Assembly: GCF_002926165.1 (NCBI RefSeq)
Contig: NZ_MAGP01000107.1
Coordinates: 20,353-84,352, forward strand
Length of the DNA: 64,000 nucleotides
DNA from: Micromonospora chalcea
GTDB taxonomy: Bacteria > Actinomycetota > Actinomycetes > Mycobacteriales > Micromonosporaceae
Direction of reading: 5' to 3'
The notes beneath the pieces are model-generated. The model did not search any database. It saw only the letters and a program-made list of their open reading frames with translations, and was not told where the DNA came from. Numbering within the stretch: position 1 is the stretch's first letter; every line of letters begins with the position of its first letter. This document shows positions 43,300 to 51,688 of the stretch, piece by piece. Made by a program: the position numbers and the translations under genes.

Positions 43300-44931
43300 A
43301 TGCAAGCCAGGAAACAAAAGGCCGGTTTCGTTGCCGCGCTGCTTCTTGGCGTAGTTGGAATCTGGGCAGCCACCTCCGTTCTTGCTATCCGCGATAGGGA
43401 AATTGCCCCCTACGTACCCCTGTCTGGGCTGCTCCTACTTGCTGCAGCAGCGGTGATCGCAGTCGGCTGCGGCTTCCTGAGAAGCAGTGGCGGCAACCGA
43501 GACGAGCTTAGACCCATGCAAGTCATCTCGTGGTGGTGGCTATTAGCCGGACTACTCGCCGTCATCGTAGCGGCATGGCTGTCCTTCGCAACGCTCTCAT
43601 TTTTTGCGAATAGCTCACCCAGCATGGCGGACCAAGCGAAGCTCCGATTTGATGCAGTGAAGACATCGCTGACCGTAGGTGCTGGAGCCGCAGGCCTGAT
43701 CGCGTTAGTCCTTGGTTTCCGGCGGCAGTGGCTAAGTGAACGCGCGCAGTCGCATCTCGAATACGATGCTCGGGAGCAGCGTGTTACAGACCTATATACC
43801 AAAGCCGCTGACCAGCTCGGCCATGATAAGGCTGCAGTTCGGCTCGCGGGCCTATACGCACTGGAACGAGTGGCTCAAGGGAATCCGGAGCACAGGCAGA
43901 CAGTCGTCGACGTAATTTGTGCTTATCTGCGGATGCCTCTGCCGGCACCCGGCCCATCAGCCTCCGCCCAAGAATTAAGGCAAGGCGAAGACGGCGACTC
44001 GAACGGGCCGACAGAAGAAGCCAGAGGATTCCAAGAGGAGCTACATGTCCGCTCAGCCGCCCAAGGAATCCTCTTCAAGCACCTTAAGCGGCGCGACTCG
44101 GACTTGAAGACTAACGCGTCATTCTGGCAGGGTATAGACATAAATCTCAGCGGCGCCCACCTAAGGGCATTCGCGCTAGAAGACTCAGAACTTAGGCGTG
44201 CGGTTTTCCACGGTGCCACCTTCGAGGACGGATGCTTCTTAGCGCGCGTCACATTCAAGGGCCAGCCTTGGGGCACGCGCGGGCCCTACGGAATTGGCGG
44301 CGTCGAGTTTAACGGATGCACTTTCCGGGGTGACCTGACGCTTGAAGATGTTGAGTTCTCGGGGGATGCCTCCTTCAGTGGGGCGCAAGTACAAGGGCAT
44401 GCCTACTTCGGCGGTACGACGTTCGCGGGCGAAGCCGACTTCTCCGAGGTTACCTTCGAAAGTGGCTGCCACTTCGAAGCATCTCGCTTTGATGACGCCG
44501 CAAACTTCAAATTGGCCGAGTTTCGGGGAGATTTAGAATTCAACGATGGGATAATCTTCGCCGACGGCACCACGACATTCGGCGGCTTGGAAACCAGCTT
44601 CGAGCGTGCGACCTTCTTGCGGTGCGTTGACTTCACCCGCGCGAAGTTTACGGGGAAGCCAGTTTCCGACGCAGCTACACCTAACGGAGTTAGCTTCGAG
44701 GGAGCCATCGCCAAAAAGGCCAATGACGTTAGTCGCAATTGGCCCACAGGTTGGGCTGTTAAGCCAGGGCAAGGGAAGAGTTATCTTTCGGTCGTTGCGA
44801 CCACTGCATCCTCGGACGACCCTGATGTACGAGGTAATGATCAGCCGGATGATGGTGTTTCAGAGCCAACCGGCGACAAGGGCGCCGACCCTACGGGCAC
44901 CACACGATCAACGCCATCCGCGGCAGGCTAG
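43300..44931 (+). CDS. Membrane-anchored pentapeptide-repeat protein
   Basis: 543 aa from ATG 43300. Four membrane segments (about 10-30, 39-60, 76-103, 122-140), then YTKAADQLGHDKAAVRLAGL and YALERVAQGNPEHRQTVVDV, a block that precedes pentapeptide repeats in many actinobacterial proteins. Repeats of the A(D/N)LxF type follow to about residue 480 (GDASFSGAQVQGHAYFGGTT), forming a right-handed quadrilateral helix. GC content is clearly below the backbone. Function unknown. Confidence 0.82.
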   Translation: MQARKQKAGFVAALLLGVVGIWAATSVLAIRDREIAPYVPLSGLLLLAAAAVIAVGCGFLRSSGGNRDELRPMQVISWWWLLAGLLAVIVAAWLSFATLSFFANSSPSMADQAKLRFDAVKTSLTVGAGAAGLIALVLGFRRQWLSERAQSHLEYDAREQRVTDLYTKAADQLGHDKAAVRLAGLYALERVAQGNPEHRQTVVDVICAYLRMPLPAPGPSASAQELRQGEDGDSNGPTEEARGFQEELHVRSAAQGILFKHLKRRDSDLKTNASFWQGIDINLSGAHLRAFALEDSELRRAVFHGATFEDGCFLARVTFKGQPWGTRGPYGIGGVEFNGCTFRGDLTLEDVEFSGDASFSGAQVQGHAYFGGTTFAGEADFSEVTFESGCHFEASRFDDAANFKLAEFRGDLEFNDGIIFADGTTTFGGLETSFERATFLRCVDFTRAKFTGKPVSDAATPNGVSFEGAIAKKANDVSRNWPTGWAVKPGQGKSYLSVVATTASSDDPDVRGNDQPDDGVSEPTGDKGADPTGTTRSTPSAAG

Positions 44932-45046
44932 AGCACGGAGCGACAGGAACTGAGCGACCAAGCCGCTCCCCATCGCTAACGCAAGCCACGCGATTGTCCG
45001 CCGGCCCGACACGATCCCCACTTCACTGAAGCTCAACTCCGCGAGC

Positions 45047-46396
45047 CTAATGGCCAAGCAGAAGCTGCACTCGCCGTTGCAGGTTCCAGGTGTGGCTTGT
45101 GTCGGCGAACAACAGCCGTGCTGGCCCTTTGTTGCCCGCTACCCGGCATAGCAGCGCAACCGACAACAACATCGACGCACTCTCCGCCAACACGGCCAGG
45201 TCGCCCTCATCGAAAACATATTCGGGCTCGTGCTTCAACTTGTTGTAGGTGCCCCAGAACAGGTGCGACCACTCGCGGCTATCGCCCACCCATTCCTCGA
45301 AGCTAGGCCCAACATGGCGCACGATCGGCCAGACCCAACCGCATCCTTGACTACCCTTCCTGCAGCACTTCTCCCTTGTCCACTTCGCACTGCGTCTGTG
45401 GGCAGCAACCCAATACTCCATAGCGGCAGCGACCTCTAGGATCCGAAGAGGCGGGGAGGCTTTGCCCTGCCTGTAAGGCTCAATCATTGGGCGAACCGCC
45501 CGGAGGTGCTTTCCGCACAACACCAGCCAGCGGCGAAGAGCTGGCACTCCGCCGAGATCTTGCAGTGTCAAGAGGGGGAACTCTCGCCTCTCCGCTGGCG
45601 CGACACCGGCAGGGGTCACCATAAGCCATGCATCCCAAAGCCGTAGCTCATCTGGCGACTTCGATCGAAGATCGGGGATAGCTAGGCCGCCCTCTGCTTG
45701 GATGAAGCCCTCGAAGCAGAAAGATACTAGATCCTGCACTCTAAGTAGCGACTGGCGGAGCGCCCACAAAGATTGGGGGCGCTTGCTACGGCACGTCAAC
45801 TCCACAGGAGCGTTGATCGTCCTGCGGTCTCGGTCCCCCTGCGTACTCCAGTGGGCCGAAAGTGCAAGTTCCCGCCCTCCCGAAAGAGCGATAGACTGCT
45901 CCGCCTGCGCTTCAACACGAACCGTGAATGACGCAATTCTTCCTTGGTCGTTGTGGCCTACAGATTCCCTTACATTTGAGATTCCAAACCATTGCGACAT
46001 ACCGTAGAAGTGCGCGGAGACAGATCTGAGACACTCACTCTGCACCTCTTCAATTGGCACGTCGGCTATTATCGTGCGTGCTCGATAGTGCCGCACCGAG
46101 GCGGCGGCCCCACCCATCCTAAGTTTCTGGCCGGCGCCCTTAACGTCAAGCATGAGCAGACCGCCGCGTTCGGTCGCCCCGGTAATTAGGCGGGGTCGCG
46201 CTATGCGCTCATGTCCCTCGTCGCGAAATGCATCCTCATCTAGGGCTGATAGTTCAATCGTGTCCGGCTTTATAAGCCGGACATATCCCCGTTCTGGTTC
46301 AGTATCGATCCCTTTGGGCTGCTTATACCATGGCCAAAACCATCCGATGGTTCCGCCTAACACGGATGAGATCTTTTCGTCCATGCCAGCGGTCAC
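45047..46396 (-). CDS. ApeA/HEPN-like protein, candidate anti-phage effector
   Basis: 449 aa. The N-terminal half has the layout I associate with ApeA N-terminal domains (LITGATERGGLLMLDV, then YRARTIIADVPI, then AHFYGMSQWFGIS). The C-terminal third is helical with TYNKLKHEPEY at about 383-392, an N-x3-H form of the HEPN RNase motif in which the usual Arg is Tyr. A CC...C cluster (EKCCRKGSQGCGW) lies just before. Overlaps the upstream membrane protein by ATGA. ApeA proteins abort phage infection; this role here is inference. Confidence 0.55.
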   Translation of the reverse strand: MTAGMDEKISSVLGGTIGWFWPWYKQPKGIDTEPERGYVRLIKPDTIELSALDEDAFRDEGHERIARPRLITGATERGGLLMLDVKGAGQKLRMGGAAASVRHYRARTIIADVPIEEVQSECLRSVSAHFYGMSQWFGISNVRESVGHNDQGRIASFTVRVEAQAEQSIALSGGRELALSAHWSTQGDRDRRTINAPVELTCRSKRPQSLWALRQSLLRVQDLVSFCFEGFIQAEGGLAIPDLRSKSPDELRLWDAWLMVTPAGVAPAERREFPLLTLQDLGGVPALRRWLVLCGKHLRAVRPMIEPYRQGKASPPLRILEVAAAMEYWVAAHRRSAKWTREKCCRKGSQGCGWVWPIVRHVGPSFEEWVGDSREWSHLFWGTYNKLKHEPEYVFDEGDLAVLAESASMLLSVALLCRVAGNKGPARLLFADTSHTWNLQRRVQLLLGH

Positions 46397-46896
46397 TTGG
46401 CCGCCATCTCCAGCTCGGATCCTTGCGCAGCGCTGGGCATGGAATCTTCGGCCTCTGCCTTGGACTCCTTCTTAGACGGCCAGAGAGCCGAGCCGGTGCC
46501 GCCCACCAGCACGACGAAAGCATAGGTGGAAACACTGACGAACGCCGTCCAGGACCACCAGTGTTCAGGGCGCCACAGCCAATAGAGAACGGGGGCGGCA
46601 GGCAAGCCGACTAGGAACATATAGAAGAGTTGGCTCCACTCCCGCCTCTGCTGCAAAACCTTCTGTTCTCGTTCGATCAAAGCGACCACCTGGGATCGGA
46701 CATGAAGTCTGAGCCAGTCGGCTTCCTCTGAGCCGACCCCCGAATCCCGAAGGGTTTTGGCAAGTTCCAGGTTACTAGTGATTGATGCTCGGACCCGAGC
46801 TTCTCTTCGATCTTGCATCTTCGATGCGATGAGGGGCCCAAGGGCGGAAACCATCGGCGCTGCGATGCTTCCAATGATCTCCAAATTGCTAGGCAA
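46393..46896 (-). CDS. Two-TM membrane partner of the ApeA-like protein
   Basis: 167 aa from TTG 46896 with GGAGGA just upstream. An N-terminal helical region with charged coiled coil (ASKMQDRREARVRASITSNL; RSQVVALIEREQKVLQQRRE) is followed by two membrane segments (LFYMFLVGLPAAPVLYWLW and TAFVSVSTYAFVVLVGGTG) and a charged tail. ATGA coupling to the ApeA-like gene implies a joint function, perhaps a sensor or membrane anchor. No family recognised. Confidence 0.62.
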   Translation of the reverse strand: MPSNLEIIGSIAAPMVSALGPLIASKMQDRREARVRASITSNLELAKTLRDSGVGSEEADWLRLHVRSQVVALIEREQKVLQQRREWSQLFYMFLVGLPAAPVLYWLWRPEHWWSWTAFVSVSTYAFVVLVGGTGSALWPSKKESKAEAEDSMPSAAQGSELEMAAK

Positions 46897-46989
46897 ACTT
46901 CCTCCGAAGTTCGGTGTTGTCTAACTCGGCCAGGACGGCTCGGTCGCCGTCCTGGCCGAATGCCTATCCGATGAACGTTCCTGACGGTA

Positions 46990-48489
46990 CTAAGCGGCCT
47001 CTCCCTCGGCCTCGCCTGAAGGTCCGTGCAGCTCGTCCCGCATGTCCTGCGGCGGCTTGATCTTGGAAGCGGAGTCCTTCTTCCGAGCATCGATCACGAC
47101 AGGGCGCACGTCGATATTGTGCCGATCGCTGGCGATGCGGGCGGCCTTGTGGATCTTGTTGATGTGGCTCTCAGCCATCTCGTCGTCGGTGTAGGCGATC
47201 GCGACGAAGAAGGCGACCTGGACCTCCTCGGAGATCGCGTATTGGGGGGTCTGCGCGAGGATGCCGTCCCAGAACTTGGAGTTCGACATCAGCTTCATCT
47301 CGACGAGTGCCCGGGCGACCCAGCCCTGCGCGAAGTGGAAGTCGACCGGGCCGCGGCCGGCGTTGGCCTCGCCTGTCAGACTGATGTCGTTGGCCTTGCA
47401 GTAGTGCTTCGCACAGCTGCGGAATAGCGCCTGGACCTTCTTCTCCGCCAGGGCGACCCCCTGGTGCCAGAAGATCTGCCACTCGTCCTGATGCTCGACC
47501 CCGTGGCGGAACGACTCGATCACGTCCTTGACGAAGTCCGGGAACTCATCCCGAGCCTGAGGCACCCGCGACAGGGGCGAGCGGTGGGCGATCTTCGCCC
47601 CGAGCTCCCACCACTGGGTTCGCAACTTGGGGTCATCATCGACCGGGTAGGCCGAGTGCTCCTCGTGCTCCAGGACCTTGAGGTACGAGAGGACGACCTC
47701 GGGGTTCTGCCGGGCGAGCTTCGCCTTCTCGCGGCGGCCGACGTTCCGGGCGATGTGGTAGTTCAGGTCGCCGCGGAGCTGCTCGGCGTGGTTAGCCCAG
47801 GCGTACTTCCAGAAGCCGTCGGGGGTGACGACGGGGATGTCGCGGAGGAAGCGCTTGGGGACCAGGAGCACGGGACGTCGGGTGCGCGCGAAGGGATTGA
47901 TGGGCAGATCGACCTCCTTCGCGTACCACCGGGCGAACTCGTCGCTCCACTCGGCGTTGTTGACCCGGACCGTCTCCATCGGGATGTTGTGGCGACGGCA
48001 GACCTCCTGGGTGTAGGAGATGAAGGAGCTCTTGAGGATGTTGCAGACCGCGTCGCTGATGCGGTCGAGGCCCATCCCGCCCTGAAAGAGGGCGAGCATC
48101 TCCATGTGAGGGACGTTGTCGAAGCCGAGACCGAGAGCGGTCTTGATGCCGTCGAGCATCCCCTGCTGCAAGATGTGCCCAGCGCCGGCGCCCTCGGAGC
48201 TGCCGTCGGCGACGCCGAGGCAGAACTCGGCTGGCTCGGGGAACAGGAGGAAGGACTTGGCCTGCTTCCAGGCCACCGAGTTCTCGTTGCCCCCGGACTC
48301 GCGGACCAAGCGGAAGGCGGTGGCCAGGAAGTCCATCGTCTGGTTGTGAGCCTCGAACCACCGGGCCTCGGGGTCCGGCCAGATCAGGAACGGGTCGACG
48401 CAGAGGCTCGTGTCGCTGGGCAGGTAGGTGTCGAACCAGTCGTCCTGATCCGTCATCTCCACGCGGAAGTGCTGGCTGAAGCGTGCCAT
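46990..48489 (-). CDS. Large protein with C-terminal PD-(D/E)XK nuclease
   Basis: 499 aa from ATG 48489; ATG 48498 (MPTMARF) is closer to GAGGAGG and also possible. The N-terminus FDTYLPSDTSLCVDPFLIWP resembles an uncharacterised family starting with a DxxLxxDPFL block; a conserved GGMGLDRISDAVCNILKSSF follows. The C-terminus has a nuclease core: E374 (TGEAN), D383 (GPVDFHF) and E397-x-K399 (LVEMKL). Same strand, 93 nt from the two-gene ApeA-like pair. Candidate defence nuclease; the target is unknown. Confidence 0.68.
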   Translation of the reverse strand: MARFSQHFRVEMTDQDDWFDTYLPSDTSLCVDPFLIWPDPEARWFEAHNQTMDFLATAFRLVRESGGNENSVAWKQAKSFLLFPEPAEFCLGVADGSSEGAGAGHILQQGMLDGIKTALGLGFDNVPHMEMLALFQGGMGLDRISDAVCNILKSSFISYTQEVCRRHNIPMETVRVNNAEWSDEFARWYAKEVDLPINPFARTRRPVLLVPKRFLRDIPVVTPDGFWKYAWANHAEQLRGDLNYHIARNVGRREKAKLARQNPEVVLSYLKVLEHEEHSAYPVDDDPKLRTQWWELGAKIAHRSPLSRVPQARDEFPDFVKDVIESFRHGVEHQDEWQIFWHQGVALAEKKVQALFRSCAKHYCKANDISLTGEANAGRGPVDFHFAQGWVARALVEMKLMSNSKFWDGILAQTPQYAISEEVQVAFFVAIAYTDDEMAESHINKIHKAARIASDRHNIDVRPVVIDARKKDSASKIKPPQDMRDELHGPSGEAEGEAA

Positions 48490-48642
48490 CGTGGGCATCC
48501 CCTCCTCAGGGGTCGCAGGGCACGCGGGCGACCGTTGTCGTCCGCGCACGCTGACGCCCACCGCCCGAGAGAATCGCCACTTCCCCTTTCAGGGCAGCGT
48601 TCTCTGCGCTAGGTTCGGCTTGAGACGACCAATCTCTGCGGA

Positions 48643-48687
48643 ACCCCGGCGGAGGCGTCACCCCGACGCATCCGGCACCGGGGTTTT
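48643..48687 (+). terminator. Nested hairpin with plus-strand T-tract upstream of the nuclease gene
   Basis: Outer arms AACCCCGG and CCGGGGTT enclose an inner GCGTC-accc-GACGC stem; TTTT follows on the plus strand, so it would end a plus-strand transcript starting within about 48.49-48.64 kb. In the other direction it lies in the leader of the nuclease gene. It could mark a small antisense or regulatory RNA. Confidence 0.45.
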
Positions 48688-49685
48688 CGCGTGTGGAGAG
48701 CGTAGCAGAACGTCACGTCACGGTTCGTCAATCCTGTTTGGGTGCACATCGATGTGACTGGCGTCACGGACAAACTGGACCACCACATCTAGTGGGTTGG
48801 GAGCCCCTCGGTTCCTACATCTTGGGTGCCACGTGATTGTCGGACCGGCCGGATACAATCCGCCGCTCGACGCACCGCAGTTACCGTCCGTAACATTTAC
48901 CTGCAAGTTGAATCTCTGTATGTAACGGTACGTACGTACCGGATGATCTTGCTGTGTAGAAATTCCCGAGCGAGCTTCCGACTTCATTCCAGATACTGAG
49001 ACGCGAGTAGCGTCGTGCATCTCGCCGTGTCGCCCGGGACCAGTCCGCCCCGCATCGCCTCCGGAGCTCACGAACTTGGAACGCCAGTTTGGATCGGGGT
49101 GGCGCTGTCGACAGCAACGGCGACAGCAACCGGCGTGGACGAGGACGCCCGTCGACGGATGCGTGCGGACAGTCGCCCGAGGTCGCGAACGCGAACAGAC
49201 GATGCCGGACGATCCGCACAGAGCTTGTAAGCGAGATGTCTCCGCTCCCGTCTCTCAGGTCCTAGGTGTGCCTCACATTGCTGCCGATTTCCTCTGTTCT
49301 GGATCAAGGCGCCGCGCTCCGCGCGGCGCTGGGCGGTGAGCCGGCCGGCGGCAAGCCGCCCCGGCCGCCTCCGGCGCCGGGGCGGAATGCCACCGACTAC
49401 CGCCGGACCGCCGCCCCGAGTCTGCTGATCAGACCAGCGGCGCGATCACGGCCAGGCGGTACGGAAGCCGGACCGGTCGACCTCGTCGAGGGGCAGGGCT
49501 TCCGACTGCCGCGCCAGTCCAACCTCGGGACTGGCTTGCCCCCGGTCCGTCTCCCGCAGCCGGCGACACCCCACCGCGGACCCCTCAGCCAATCGCTACA
49601 CGCACGGACTCCGCCAGACCGGACCCAGCCACCAACCCCAGCGTTCGCAGCCCCAGAAGAGCCCTCAGCGGGCAAGATCGACCTG

Positions 49686-49700
49686 CCCACCATCTGCCCA
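49686..49700 (+). repeat. 15-mer CCCACCATCTGCCCA (right end)
   Basis: Third copy of CCCACCATNTGCCCA, directly next to the right attachment repeat. With the copy at 31340 it would flank the attachment core in the circular form, as arm-type integrase sites do. Confidence 0.5.
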
Positions 49701-49850
49701 CAACCAGTCGCCAACGGCTGGACTCAGCCGGACTTGGCCGGACGAACGACGACGGCCCCCGATCAGCATCTCTGCTGGTCAGGGGCCGCATCTGCACCTG
49801 GTGGCGGGTAGAGGATTCGAACCTCTGAAGCTTTCGCGACGGATTTACAG
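49701..49850 (-). repeat. Right attachment repeat (attR) within tRNA-Tyr
   Basis: Partner of 31113-31262. Includes the tRNA-Tyr 3' half and its terminator, so the element restored a complete tRNA when it integrated. Confidence 0.92.
49753..49788 (-). terminator. tRNA-Tyr terminator
   Basis: CGGCCCC...GGGGCCG stem with inner GATCAGC/GCTGGTC pairing around a short loop, 11 nt after the tRNA 3' end. A near-identical copy lies at 31165-31200 beside attL. Confidence 0.7.
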
Positions 49851-49882
49851 TCCGCTCCCATTGGCCGCTCGGGCAACCCGCC
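49799..49882 (-). tRNA. tRNA-Tyr (GTA)
   Basis: 84 nt including an encoded CCA. Acceptor GGCGGGT/ACCCGCC, anticodon GTA in ACTGTAAAT, a long variable arm as in bacterial tRNA-Tyr, and T-arm GGTTCGAATCC. Serves as the AICE integration site. Confidence 0.97.
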
Positions 49883-50029
49883 AGGGCACACCACCGCGTC
49901 GCAACGCGGCGGCGGAAGCAAGGATAGCGGTTGCCCCCGGCACTGCCGCAACCGGGTACCGTCAGGAGGTCCCACGCTGGTCAGCGCGGGACGGACCAGG
50001 ACAGACCGCCGGACAGCAGGAGCATGAGC

Positions 50030-50524
50030 ATGGCAGCGAACCCCTCGTTCGACATCGTGAGCAAGGTCGACCGGCAGGAGGTCGACAACGCTCTCCGCCA
50101 GTCGGAGAAGGAGCTCTCGACGCGGTTCGACTTCCGGGGCACGGGTGCCGAGATCTCCTGGTCGGGCGAGGAGGCGATCAGCATCCAGGCGGAGACCGAG
50201 GAGCGCGTACGGGCCGCGCTGGAGGTCTTCAAGGAGAAGCTGATCAAGCGGAACATCTCGCTGAAGTCGCTCGATGCCGGCGAGCCCAAGCAGTCGGGCA
50301 AGATCTTCAAGATCGATGCCAAGGTGGTGCAGGGCATCGACTCGGACAAGGCCAAGGCGATCAGCAAGAAGATCCGCGACGAGGGCCCGAAGGGCGTGCA
50401 GGCGCAGATCCAGGGCGACCAGCTCCGCGTCACCGGCAAGAAGAAGGACGACCTCCAGGCCGTCATCACGCTGCTCAAGGGCGAGGACTTCGGTCTGGCT
50501 CTTCAGTTCACCAACTACCGGTAA
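50030..50524 (+). CDS. YajQ-family nucleotide-binding protein
   Basis: 164 aa from ATG 50030 ([20 protein letters not shown]), with AGGAG 7 nt upstream. Family motifs: [39 protein letters not shown] helix, and [17 protein letters not shown] at the end. Two tandem ferredoxin-like domains. Some YajQ proteins bind cyclic di-GMP and act as regulators; whether this one does is not shown. Confidence 0.93.
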   Translation: MAANPSFDIVSKVDRQEVDNALRQSEKELSTRFDFRGTGAEISWSGEEAISIQAETEERVRAALEVFKEKLIKRNISLKSLDAGEPKQSGKIFKIDAKVVQGIDSDKAKAISKKIRDEGPKGVQAQIQGDQLRVTGKKKDDLQAVITLLKGEDFGLALQFTNYR

Positions 50525-50878
50525 GAGACTCTGGCCAGCCTGGTCATCGGGCCGGCCTGGCCTTGCCATCCGCGCGGATGTCGGCACCAGTGGTCGTCGT
50601 CTGCTCATGATCGGCCTCCGACGGCCTGGTCACGGTCTCGGTCTGGCCCTGGTCGGCCTCTCCTCGACCCGGCGCGCGCTCCGACCCCTCGCGGGCAAGG
50701 ACCGCTGATGGGACACGACCCCCTTCGGCCGGACGCATGATCGGAACGTGTTGCAGGCTCCTCGAAGACCCACGGCGGCCTACCGCAACCACCATGGACC
50801 GTGAGCCGTCGGCGGGCCTCCGTCATACCGAAGGCGGGTGCGACCGGCCGGCCGGTCGCACCCGCGAAGGGATATCTC
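50525..50878. other. Convergent gap, no gene
   Basis: 354 bases between yajQ and the sigma-factor partner gene, both ending here. No supported ORF. The strong palindrome at 50834-50865 serves as the terminator for at least the minus-strand operon. Confidence 0.5.
50834..50865. terminator. Perfect 16-bp palindrome (sigma operon terminator)
   Basis: Arms of 16 nt starting GCGGGTGCGACCGGCC pair perfectly with no spacer. It begins 13 nt after the stop of the minus-strand gene. Likely bidirectional terminator; no T-tract. Confidence 0.65.
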
Positions 50879-51688
50879 CTAGTCCGTCGCCTCGACACCA
50901 GGCGTGGCGGACGTCGCGGGGCCGAGGACCAGGTGCGGATCGAGCACCACGCCGATTGCCTGGTCCGGTGTCAGTGGCAGAGATCCGTTCCTCGCGGTGA
51001 GGCGGAGGGACGCTGCGGACCCGTCGGGCCGGAGCAGGTCCACGCTAAGCGTCTCGTACCGCACGACCTCGGCGCCGCGCTCCGCCGGAAGCCGGTGCTC
51101 CCGGAGCGAGGTTCGTACTTTGATCTTCTCGCCCGCGGGGCCCACCTGCTGCACACAGGTGCCGCTCGCCGTGCGGGAGGGGCAGGCAGTGGTGATCATC
51201 GACGCGAGGGAGGGACCGGCGTTTCGCGTGAGCTGGACCGACAGGTGAGCGTTGCCGTTCCCGGCGCCGAGGGTGCCCTGACCCCAGTAGCCGGTGAGAG
51301 TCGTCTCTCCCTCCGTCCCGCCTTGCTTGTTCCAGTTGCTGAGCAGGTCGTGCGGGGCCGGGCCGCTCAGCTCGGGCGCCTGTCGAAGCAGCGCCGGGAT
51401 GACGGCCGCGTCGATCCGGGCCCAGTCTTCGGGTGTGCCGGCGGCGGTGGTTACGGTCGGGGTGGGCGACGGCCCAGCCGGTGGCACCGGGTCGGTTTGG
51501 CGGGGTGCGCGGACGAGCGCGGTGGCCCCGATGGCCACCACGAGGACCGCCACAGCGGCCAACGCCATCCCGCTTCTGCGGTGCCGACGACGCGAGTCGA
51601 CGGCGGCCCGGAGATCGTCGAGCGGTGGCTGACGGACGGCGTCGGTGATGGTGTCCACGTCGAACCCGCTGAACTCACGATCGGACAT
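50879..51688 (-). CDS. Single-TM protein paired with ECF sigma factor (possible anti-sigma)
   Basis: 269 aa. A 40-residue cytoplasmic N-terminus, one membrane segment (GMALAAVAVLVVAIGATAL), then a Pro/Thr-rich linker and an extracytoplasmic domain with two cysteines (ACPSRTASGTCVQQ). Start overlaps the sigma gene by 14 nt. Position and topology fit a regulator of the sigma factor, but no zinc anti-sigma motif (HxxxCxxC) is present, so the role is inferred. Confidence 0.7.
   Translation of the reverse strand: MSDREFSGFDVDTITDAVRQPPLDDLRAAVDSRRRHRRSGMALAAVAVLVVAIGATALVRAPRQTDPVPPAGPSPTPTVTTAAGTPEDWARIDAAVIPALLRQAPELSGPAPHDLLSNWNKQGGTEGETTLTGYWGQGTLGAGNGNAHLSVQLTRNAGPSLASMITTACPSRTASGTCVQQVGPAGEKIKVRTSLREHRLPAERGAEVVRYETLSVDLLRPDGSAASLRLTARNGSLPLTPDQAIGVVLDPHLVLGPATSATPGVEATD

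Larger units (their letters stand above)
48490..49700. other. Right-end region of the element, no supported gene
   Basis: 1.2 kb. Open frames on both strands lack family resemblance and ribosome sites. It contains a nested hairpin at 48643-48687 and, near the right end, the third 15-mer repeat. 48.72-49.2 kb is AT-richer and could hold promoters or a small RNA; nothing else was identified. Confidence 0.45.
31211..49798. mobile_element. Actinomycete integrative and conjugative element (pSAM2-type AICE) in tRNA-Tyr
   Basis: 18,588 bp between direct repeats, one end in the intact tRNA-Tyr(GTA). It carries all expected modules: tyrosine integrase and Xis next to attL, RepSA-like initiator, FtsK/TraSA-like translocase, DUF2637/SpdB-like protein, Pra-like activator and GntR/KorSA-like regulators. 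Such elements excise, replicate by rolling circle and transfer double-stranded DNA. All core genes look intact. The right 5 kb is lower-GC cargo. Exact crossover within the repeat cannot be fixed by eye. Confidence 0.9.

Noticed and set aside
48718..49071. 117-aa minus-strand frame at the right end of the element
   Set aside because: No ribosome site, no family resemblance and irregular codon use.
49266..49811. 181-aa plus-strand frame reaching into tRNA-Tyr
   Set aside because: Runs antisense into the tRNA and terminator; Pro/Arg-rich shadow.
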